Source: Ectocarpus siliculosus (lineage: Eukaryota; Sar; Phaeophyceae; Ectocarpales; Ectocarpaceae). Taken from it: a DNA stretch of 14,987 nucleotides. The notes beneath the pieces are model-generated. The model was not told the origin of the DNA. It ran no database searches and saw only the letters and a list, made by a program, of their open reading frames with translations. The position numbers and the translations under genes are program-made. The stretch lies in contig FN649727.1 in assembly GCA_000310025.1 (NCBI GenBank), positions 4,555,751-4,570,737 on the forward strand. Direction: 5' to 3'. Positions 8,861 to 14,987 of this stretch are shown here, piece by piece (position 1 is the first letter of the stretch; every line of letters starts with the position of its first letter).

Positions 8861-11800
8861 GTGAGACCAACCGCTGTTGGTCATTCATTTTTCGTCATTC
8901 TTTCGTGCGCGGTTGTTATTTTTGTGCTCCTTGATGCGTTTGGCCGAGAGATTTGTTTGTGACGGCTAGCCGTGTCGGGATGCAAGAATGCGGCCCACTT
9001 GTCCCCTTAACTGCCACTGGCGCTCGTGTCCTCGTTGTCGTTGTTGTTGTTGTTGTTGCTGTTGTTGCTGTTGTTGCTGTTGCAAGAATGAAGTCCACTT
9101 GTCCCCTCGCCTGCCTTCAGTCGCCGGTGACGGAACTGTGCTTGCGATTGTCCCCCCCTGCCCCCTCACCTGCCCGAAATCGTGTCCTTGTTGCGATCGG
9201 CAGCTTTTCGACCTGTGCCTGAAAGTGGACCACATTGCCAAACAACACAACGAGGTTCACCAACAGCGCATGAAACGAGCGGCTGCAGGTTTGAACACAT
9301 ATGCTTTCTGGTTGCCAGGAGTAGTTGCCCTTCATGGATAACCATTACTCTGATGAAGGCGAAGGCCCCACCTTCAAAATGCGGTTCTGCGTCTCGCACT
9401 TCGACACGCTTGCCGAGTCACGTTGAATTGCGCTTCATGGTCGTCTGCCTGGCAGTATATTGCATCCCGGTTTGGCAGGAGTAGCAAGATCTACAGTCCA
9501 AGGCCAGTGTTCCCTCCTCCCCCGCAAGGTATTAATGATGCGAACACCGTAGAAAGTACATGACGCTAAAAAACTGGCATGCGACGCGTGTGCAGTGATT
9601 CAAGCGTGCAAATCTGTATCACCACCATGTCCCAACACCAATCAACCGGGAACAGAATGATAGAACCTTATCGATCCATCACATTAATTTACGGTGACCC
9701 CCACCCCCCCCCTCGCGCTCAAAGGCGTACAACAGCACCAAGAAGGAAGAGCTACCGAAGTGCCCCGCGAGCTCCGGGTAGAGCTGGAGCGGCTGGAGCG
9801 CTCCGTCGCGAAGGAAATCGAAACGAAAAAGGCACACCAACACTCGTCGTTGCGGTTGTCGACCGGAGACCATGACAGCTGACTTTGGTACCTGTCTCTG
9901 CACCCTTGGTTGTGAAATTATCGGGAAAAAGCGCTTGATGGTTGGAAACTTCTTTTATTTTGCTTGAGAAGTTTTGAACATGGTCGAAAATTTCACAAGC
10001 ATAGCGCTTCATTCCGTGTGCTCGTGCGTGTACTCTGCGGGGTACAGGCGGTCCGTTTGGCGGAGTTTTATGGGGTTTTCGCCTGACTTGGGTGCTGTTG
10101 TGCTACATGTACAGGTTAGAGTCAATCGCCGATTCATTTCCCGTCCTCGCAATCGACCAACACGCATTGTCGCACGGACTATATGCATGCCATCCCGGAG
10201 GGGTAGCACACGTCTGTCTCGTTGTGTGTTCCTTTCCCCACCTGACAGTCGCGTCTCAAAGTTTCACAACCTCTCGCTGCAGGGATTTGTTCACAAGCAC
10301 TCGAAATCCGAACGGTTCCCCCTCGCTACGCTCCGCTGTATTCCCTCCACCGCATTGTAAAATCGTCAGTCGAAATGATCCTGCCACGTTGTTGATGTTC
10401 TTGTTCGCTTTCGAGTTGAACCCGGAAGCGGCCGTGGTCATCTGATGATCACATGCTGGTCGAACAGACCTTCTCTTAGCTTCTCTTACCCGCCCACGAT
10501 CAACCATTGCCCGGGCTAAAGGCGCGAGCAGGTGTACGAGGAAAGCTATCCGTTAATTAATGTGACCGTTCGAGTAGGTTCGAGCTTTTGGAAGCGTATT
10601 CGTTACTTCGTTCACGCATCGAGCGACTGCTGTGTGTGGTGGCTGATTCCACAGTAACCTAGTTTGTGTGTGCGTGTGTGTTTTCTGCCAATTTGTTGCT
10701 GTCGGTCCCGGCAGCGAGAAGAAGAGCAGACGAGGTACCTCCCCGCAACGATCCTGGCCAAGGAAAACGAAGCGGCAGAGCTGACCAGCAGATCCGAGGA
10801 GCTAGACGTGGAGATCAGGGTGCAGCGGGAGGAACAAATCGCCGCTGAGATGGCATACAACTCTTCCAATACGGTGAGCGGATCCCCTTGGACTTCCACT
10901 ACCACCCAACGGGACCGCATTTCTCGCACCCCTACCCCGATGGTGATGATGCTTCGTGTTCAACTTTCAGATTTGCGCAACGATCTCTGCCCAAGAACCT
11001 GGCGATGGTTCTCGAGAATGCGTTGTTCAGATGCGGGAGGGTAGGTATCTATCCCCCGCTAGTTGATGCCTTGGGTTGTTAGATGCAGAGGAGAACAAGC
11101 AAGGTTGTGGGTCAAGCACTCCTCAGCCTCTTTGGAAGTGTCACAGGGGGTTTTGTGGTGGTTTTGTGCTTCCGGCATTGATTCCAACCACCACAAACAA
11201 AGGTTCGAGACACCACGAACGAACTCCAACAACCTGATACAAAGACCCAAAAAGACTCACTCCAAACGTTTCCTGCAACCAGCCCCGAACGATTGCCTCC
11301 AACTACCATCCGTCATGACCGCGTCCTGTATTCATTAGCAAGGCCTTCTACGCAGGAAAAAATAGAAAATTCCCATATCGTGCCTTCCTCCCGCCTCGGT
11401 TCTTCGCCTGCCTTTCTGTCTTCCTGCCTGCTTTTCTCTTGTCCCCGTTCCTGTCGACATGCGGTTCTCGCTCACGAAATGCCTCGGTGTGTCATCATCT
11501 GCGGACGCACACTATACCACACGACAGCTCTTTCAGGATCTCAGACGCGTGAAGCCGGAAGTCCTAGACCAGATAGAGACGTCCCACCAAAACCACGAGC
11601 AAAACGCTCTTGAGATGAAGGAAGCCAGAGCGGAGGTCGAAGAAGCCGAGAGGGCTGACCACGGCAAGCACTTGTTGTGACTACTGCCGTGACCTCGATC
11701 GTGAAGAAGCTTTGCATCACCCCGACCCCCGCCCCCTCACGTTTTTGCCCACGATAAAATACGTTTTGTATTGATGGTGGTGTATCATTGGAGAGTTATG

Positions 11801-14730
11801 AGGTTAGAGGTGCGAGAGCAGAATACGCCATCCGACGGAGTTTCAGGCCGAGGCGGAAGCAGCTCGGCGGGCTGGCTAACATGGTAGATGTTGCGCTTGG
11901 TCCACTATTAGCAAATCATGCCTACAACAATCAGAAAATTAGCTGTCGCTTTCCACCCTCCCTCTAGAGTATGTTCGATATGGCTTCGCCCAAAGGTGTG
12001 ATGATCCAAGCGAGAGTGGGGACGTGGTTTCTAAAGCATACCGGCAGCAGCCAGTCTCCCAAGTCTTTGGTTCCAACTTGTCACATTCTTCAAACTCGAT
12101 GGGATGCACGGAGGGGCTTACATCGAGCAAAGAGCTGGCCAACGTCCGCGAGTAATTGCAGAAGTCACAGTGGTAGACAAAAATCGTGAACTTCAGGTGG
12201 AACAAACTATTTGTCTTCCAGAGCGTGGGGTCGCTGTGGGTTGAGTCGTCCCTCCCCCCTCCCCCCCCCGTCCCCGTCCCCGCTGTTCAGAGCTTGCGGT
12301 GGTCGACGGTAATCAGAACAAGTCTCTCAACTCCGACAAACATGCTGAGGAAGCCAGGCTGGCTCAGCTTGAGGTTGAAGACAACCGCCTGGTACGCTTT
12401 ACGTCTTGTTGATGTTGTGGTTGTTGCCGTTGTTGGTACTATTGATTTTGTTGACGTGTGCTCTTGTTTCTGCGAAGCATACGTACAACCGCGAAGGACT
12501 ACCCCCTTTCGATGCTGTGGCTGTTGCTGTGTTCGGCCGTTTGTTTTTTTCGCGGACTGTTTGTGCAGACTGCCGTGGAAGAGGAGCAAGCCGAGTCGGC
12601 TCAGACGACGCAGGCGCTGGCCGAAGAGATGAAGGCAATCACCCACGAGAGCATGCAGGACGACCCAAAGGTGTATGTTGAGAGTAGTTACGCAGTGGTT
12701 CACGTACCGACCTCGCTTCAGATCTGTGTGGTTGATTGCCACACAACCAAGCGTCCATTTTCTCACTGTTCTTCAATTTTCCGAGCATTACCCGCGATGC
12801 TAGGAAGCAACAGTTACGTTCTTCTGATCAGTAGAAGCGTTCGTGGCGTTCAGAAGAGCATCAACAATTTGTCCCGTCGCCCACAAACCACCTCGGTGAC
12901 GGACGTTTATGTCCGCTGAAAAACGGCCACTTCTGTGTGCGGTGCGACTATTAGTTCTGGTTGCAAGTCTCTCCCCGTGTGTTCCCTGCGCCCGATTTCC
13001 TGCATGTCCTCCCCCCAGTCGGACAGAGTCTGGGTCACACAGGGACTTAAACGGGTAATTGATGCACCGTGTTGCGGAGGATGAAATACACAATTGAACG
13101 AAACGTTGGGTGCGCCTGGTACTACAAGGACGGTTCCGACTTTAGCATCAACTACAAGAACGAAATACAATCCAAAGAGAGCAGGAAACGTTCTCAACAG
13201 GGCGACCCTCCGCTGCTTGCTCGACCGCAAGCTTGCACTTCATGCGGGACTTGTTGTCTTGCACCCTGCGTGCGCACACACGCATCGTTCGCATTAAAGG
13301 GCACCCCCCGGAACATGCAGTACACCCCCCACTTCCCCCCGTACATGCCAACTACATCTCAAGTTTCAAGAATTGCTTTCGTGTACCTGGCTTGTGATCA
13401 CGGGCTATTGGTTTGGCCGTCACATAGTATGAGAAGCAGCAGCATGTAGCAGCAGCACATGTAGCAGCAACAAGAACACGAGCAGCAACGACAACGACTT
13501 CAAAAACGACAACAACAACAACAACAACAACAACAACAGGTGCTCGGGATGCGAGCCTTGCTGCAGGAGAAGTTTCAGAAGACGAGGCTTCTCCTGGAAC
13601 AGCGGAAGAAAGACGACGAGGTGTTCGCCACCCACGGCGTCAACGAGCCCGACTTCGGGGATCGCAAGAAGGAGCACCACGCACTCACCTCGAAGACAGA
13701 TTCGATTCGGCGAGTCGGGACTCAATGGATGTTTACGTACCGCTACCTAACGCTGCGATAGAGTTTCCTCCCGAATTACTAAAGACCCGTCCAAAGGAAG
13801 AGGGAAGAAGTTCGTTATTGCTTTGCGTAGGTGTGTTTTTGGTGTTCAATGGTTGGTCTTCAAACTTCCGCGTATCAGGTTGTTGTTGTCGTTGCTGTTG
13901 CTGCTGTTGTTGGTTTTGTCCATCAGGGCTCCAGATCATGTCGAACCCACAGGCGCACCTCACTTTGCATGGCGTTCCTAGTGCCTCGCGCTTCCGCTGA
14001 TGCATACATACGTGAAACGTGCTGCAGTAGTTCTGCTTGTTGATTTTGAGGCTTCCAAGTGATTCCCTTTTTAAGGCTTCGAATTGCTTCCCCCTCCCCT
14101 CCGTATTGTATCCCTTCCCCTTCTTCTCTCTTTTGCTGTTCGAATTTGGCCCCCTGGACAGATCGGCCCACGCCAGCGCAGAGGCCCGCAAAGCGGCGCA
14201 TGAAGAGGAGAAACGCCGTGTCGCGGAAGAAACGGCAGCGGAGAAAGCCTCGATCGGGGCGGAAATTTTGGAGGAAGACAATGTGGGTGTCTCGGCCGTT
14301 TGATCCAAGGGCCGGACGCCGTGCTACGTATTTGTTGCCGTTGCGTAGAAGAAGCTGTGATGTTGGCGACTTGAGAGATGTGTCGTCTTTCGCGATCGTT
14401 GCAGGGCGAACTCCTTGTTCTAGTTCTTGGTTTTGACATCGAAAGAGTTTTGTTCTCGCTACGCCAAGGGAAACCACGTTCAACGAAACACACGCCAAGG
14501 AAGTTGTTTATCTCCAGGCATTGAACCAGAAATTTCTTGTTTTTCATCTCTCAACCGGCCGATCTGATCAACGAAGCACGAAACAATAGTGGTAATACGA
14601 CCGATGAACTACATATCACTACTCTAGGAACACGCTCGCGTAGTCGCTGAGTGCAAGGAGACCTCCGCCGCCGTCGCCGACAAGGAGCTCTCGGTCGCTG
14701 GCAAGAAGGCGGAGCAGGCGTCTGCCGAAG
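8648..14730 (+). CDS. Unrecognised coiled-coil-like protein, 5' part of a multi-exon gene continuing past the window
   Basis: I do not recognise this gene. Exons at about 8648-8860, 9204-9288, 9736-9834, 10715-10873, 11537-11663, 12291-12391, 12569-12670, 13540-13709 (possibly from 13465), 14162-14282 and 14628-14730 encode roughly 400 residues. They are rich in E, K, R, Q and A with regularly spaced Leu/Val/Ile, and nearly free of Pro and Gly in the long stretches, as expected of a helical coiled coil. No signal peptide, membrane segment or catalytic motif is seen. Exon junctions are in phase except around exons 2-4, where alternatives exist. The start ATG has A at -3 and G at +4, an A/C-rich leader, and an in-frame TGA upstream at 8597. 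The last donor (GAAG|GTGGGG) shows the gene continues. A cytoskeletal, ciliary or scaffold role is possible but not shown. Confidence 0.7.
8981..9115 (+). repeat. 35-bp direct repeat, 100 bp apart, flanking a TTG/CTG array
   Basis: TGCAAGAATG...CCACTTGTCCCC...CTGCC occurs at 8981-9015 and 9081-9115, about 29 of 35 bases identical. Between them lies a TTG/CTG trinucleotide array (9034-9082). A weaker third relative (TTGTCCCCCCCTGCC) is at 9148. The whole lies in intron 1 of the coiled-coil gene. Confidence 0.8.
9204..9288 (+). CDS. Coiled-coil gene exon 2 (3' end uncertain)
   Basis: The acceptor is gatcggcag|CTT, phase 0. The exon reads LFDLCLKVDHIAKQHNEVHQ and then QRMKRAAA. Two donors are possible. 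GCAG|GTTTGA (end 9288) leaves phase 1. GAG|GTTCAC (end 9254) leaves phase 0 and fits the best acceptor of the next exon directly. The first would need an acceptor a few bases into exon 3 (after caccaag). Confidence 0.6.
9289..9735 (+). other. Intron 2 of coiled-coil gene
   Basis: There is no further exon I can support. The 3' end has a C-run (9702-9712) ahead of the acceptor. Short open segments around 9355-9425 lack matching splice sites. Confidence 0.5.
9736..9834 (+). CDS. Coiled-coil gene exon 3 (boundaries uncertain)
   Basis: The acceptor gtacaacag follows a C-run (9702-9712). The encoded segment includes VPRELRVELERLERSVAKEI, strongly helical and charged. No GT donor in the right phase follows it. 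The frame-compatible options are a weak GC donor after KK (AAG|GCACAC, near 9834) or an earlier GT at CGG|GTAGAG (exon end 9780), which would lose the coil-like part. Confidence 0.5.
9835..10714 (+). other. Intron 3 of coiled-coil gene
   Basis: The long intron ends cccggcag. A good acceptor-like site at 10280 (ctcgctgcag) precedes a short open stretch, but no donor follows in a usable phase, so I do not call an exon. Confidence 0.5.
10715..10873 (+). CDS. Coiled-coil gene exon 4
   Basis: Fifty-three codons, phase 0 at both ends, lie between cccggcag and ACG|GTGAGC. The exon reads REEEQTRYLPATILAKENEA and then a heptad-like segment with ELTSRSEELDVEIRVQREEQ. The other two frames hit stops within the exon. 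Confidence 0.75.
10874..11536 (+). other. Intron 4 of coiled-coil gene, with a hairpin
   Basis: It runs from GTGAGC to gctctttcag. It contains a 12-bp perfect inverted repeat (11152-11163 with 11186-11197), described as a separate feature. No coding sequence was seen. Confidence 0.65.
11152..11197. repeat. 12-bp inverted repeat with 22-base loop
   Basis: TTTGTGGTGGTT at 11152-11163 is the exact reverse complement of AACCACCACAAA at 11186-11197. An outer GTGTC (11139) and GACAC (about 11209) could extend the stem imperfectly. It may be a small folding element or the remains of a mobile repeat. Confidence 0.75.
11537..11663 (+). CDS. Coiled-coil gene exon 5 (probable GC donor)
   Basis: The acceptor is gctctttcag|GAT. 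The exon encodes DLRRVKPEVLDQIETSHQNH and then EMKEARAEVEEAERADH. It would end CACG|GCAAGC, a GC donor in phase 1, whose G joins AG of the next exon to give Glu. The open frame ends at TGA (11678-11680), so if the gene continues a donor must lie before it. A weaker GT option is GAG|GTCGAA at about 11634. Confidence 0.65.
11664..12290 (+). other. Intron 5 of coiled-coil gene (probable GC-AG)
   Basis: It begins GCAAGC and ends gctgttcag after a C-rich tract. A short coil-like segment at 11847 (AEAEAARRA, after tttcag) is followed by a stop and has no good donor, so it is not annotated as an exon. Confidence 0.55.
12291..12391 (+). CDS. Coiled-coil gene exon 6
   Basis: The acceptor gctgttcag follows a long C-rich tract (12251-12280). 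The exon begins AG, completing Glu, then reads LAVVDGNQNKSLNSDKHAEE and ARLAQLEVEDNRL, and ends CTG|GTACGC in phase 0. The second half has clear heptad-like leucine spacing. Confidence 0.72.
12569..12670 (+). CDS. Coiled-coil gene exon 7
   Basis: Thirty-four codons in phase 0 lie between tttgtgcag and AAAG|GTGTAT. The exon reads TAVEEEQAESAQTTQALAEE followed by MKAITHESMQDDPK. It is acidic and helical in character, with high third-position GC. Confidence 0.75.
12671..13464 (+). other. Intron 7 of coiled-coil gene
   Basis: It starts GTGTAT. Its 3' end is uncertain because several in-frame AG sites sit in the CAG/CAA tract from 13464 to 13539. No internal exon was seen. Confidence 0.55.
13465..13539 (+). 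repeat. CAG/CAA-rich tract ending in (CAA)9CAG, in frame with exon 8
   Basis: The tract is open in the exon 8 frame and ends with nine CAA and one CAG directly before the core exon. If translated it gives a Q/R/E/H-rich segment with ten consecutive glutamines. If intronic, the 3' splice site has no pyrimidine tract next to it. I lean towards it being translated, at least in part. Confidence 0.6.
13540..13709 (+). CDS. Coiled-coil gene exon 8 (may start as early as 13465)
   Basis: The core reads VLGMRALLQEKFQKTRLLLE followed by a basic-acidic stretch and HHALTSKTDSIR; almost every codon ends in G or C. The same frame is open upstream to a TAG at 13462-13464 and encodes QQQEHEQQRQRLQKR plus ten Gln, itself coil-like. 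Phase-0 acceptors exist at 13464, 13467, 13485 and 13539. The 3' end is either a GC donor (ATTCG|GCGAGT) or the weaker TTTAC|GTACCG near 13737. Both are phase 2 and fit the next exon. Confidence 0.68.
13710..14161 (+). other. Intron 8 of coiled-coil gene
   Basis: It starts GCGAGT if the GC donor is used, and ends in a CT-rich tract and tggacag. It contains a TTG/CTG array (13879-13916). Long frames across it on both strands are repeat-inflated. Confidence 0.5.
14162..14282 (+). CDS. Coiled-coil gene exon 9
   Basis: The acceptor tggacag follows a CT-rich stretch. One leading base completes an Arg (CG+A) with exon 8. The exon then reads SAHASAEARKAAHEEEKRRV and AEETAAEKASIGAEILEEDN, and ends AAT|GTGGGT in phase 0. 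It is Ala/Glu/Lys/Arg-rich and certainly helical in style. Confidence 0.75.
14283..14627 (+). other. Intron 9 of coiled-coil gene (GT-AG)
   Basis: It runs from GTGGGT to ctactctag. Nothing further is recognised inside. Confidence 0.65.
14628..14730 (+). CDS. Coiled-coil gene exon 10; gene continues beyond window
   Basis: The acceptor is ctactctag|GAA. Thirty-four codons read EHARVVAECKETSAAVADKE and LSVAGKKAEQASAE, then one base before donor GAAG|GTGGGG. The exon ends in phase 1 with no stop, so further exons must lie to the right of the window. Confidence 0.75.
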
Positions 14731-14987
14731 GTGGGGGAGAGAGAGGTTGTGAGACAGGCCAAGAATGCGTAGTTTAAAGGTTTCTCCCAGGATGTACACC
14801 CGCAAAAGGCTATTTTTCGGTAAAGATGGACAGCGAGAGAGGGACAGGGAAAGGGAGGGAGAAAATAGGAGGAGAGATGGAGAGAGAACGAGAGAGAGAT
14901 GGAGAGCGAGATACGGAGGGAGAGAGAGGAGAGTGGGGGGGAGGGAGAGTCAGAGAGCGTGGGGGGGGGGGGGGGGGGGCTCATGCC
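14731..14987 (+). repeat. Intron start with long purine (GA) tract and G19 run
   Basis: After the exon 10 donor the sequence becomes GA-rich from about 14828 and ends in nineteen consecutive G (14961-14979). It is non-coding low-complexity DNA. The run length may be affected by assembly error. Confidence 0.8.

Noticed and set aside
8966-9250. Minus-strand frame with a Gln run
   Set aside because: The polyQ is the complement of an intronic TTG/CTG repeat, and the frame is antisense to exon 2.
10281-10340. Possible extra exon in intron 3 (GFVHKHSKSERF...)
   Set aside because: The acceptor looks good but no donor in phase follows before the stop, and the composition is unlike the other exons.
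11847-11875. Short coil-like segment AEAEAARRA in intron 5
   Set aside because: It has a fair acceptor but a stop follows at once in frame and no good donor fits the phases of exons 5 and 6.
13733-14498. Two 191-codon minus-strand frames
   Set aside because: They are antisense to exon 9 and to the TTG/CTG array (polyQ on the minus strand), with no domain and no splice support.

Overview
The window looks like nuclear DNA from an intron-rich eukaryote with moderate-to-high GC. A stramenopile, most likely a brown alga, is my best guess. The basis is small exons with very high third-position GC, introns of about 180 to 1,000 bases with C-rich or CT-rich pyrimidine tracts before their 3' splice sites, many CT, GT, TTG and CTG microsatellites, and kilobase-scale intergenic space. 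The taxon is an inference, because nothing here is a species marker. I saw no bacterial gene organisation, CRISPR array, rRNA, tRNA or intact mobile element.

Left part (1-3025, + strand): the 3' end of a SulP/SLC26-type sulfate or anion transporter gene. Four exons (354-430, 1129-1292, 1657-1800, 2837-3025) join in phase. They encode the link from the membrane domain to the cytoplasm and a complete C-terminal STAS domain, ending in TAG at 3023-3025. The transmembrane part lies upstream of the window. The last intron starts with GC rather than GT and carries long GT and CT microsatellites up to its 3' splice site.

Middle part (3026 to about 8446): 5.4 kb with no gene I can defend. It should contain the transporter 3' UTR. 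It also holds an isolated perfect splice-donor sequence after a 9-bp tandem repeat (7202-7262) and a weak minus-strand exon candidate near 6050-6165. Just upstream of the second gene, three TTCACTCGC boxes are spaced exactly 21 bp apart (8447, 8468, 8489), the first forming part of a perfect palindrome.

Right part (8648 to the window end, + strand): the 5' portion of a second, unrecognised gene. At least ten small exons encode an almost continuous charged, Q/E/K/R/A-rich, coiled-coil-like protein that runs out of the window. Most junctions match in phase. One or two introns appear to use GC donors. One exon is preceded by an in-frame (CAA)9CAG run that may be translated as polyglutamine.

The two genes lie in the same direction, and nothing in the sequence links them functionally. 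I do not see a convincing new biological system. The most unusual points are the phased promoter boxes, the recurrent GC-AG introns, the polyQ/splice-site overlap and the unidentified coiled-coil gene.
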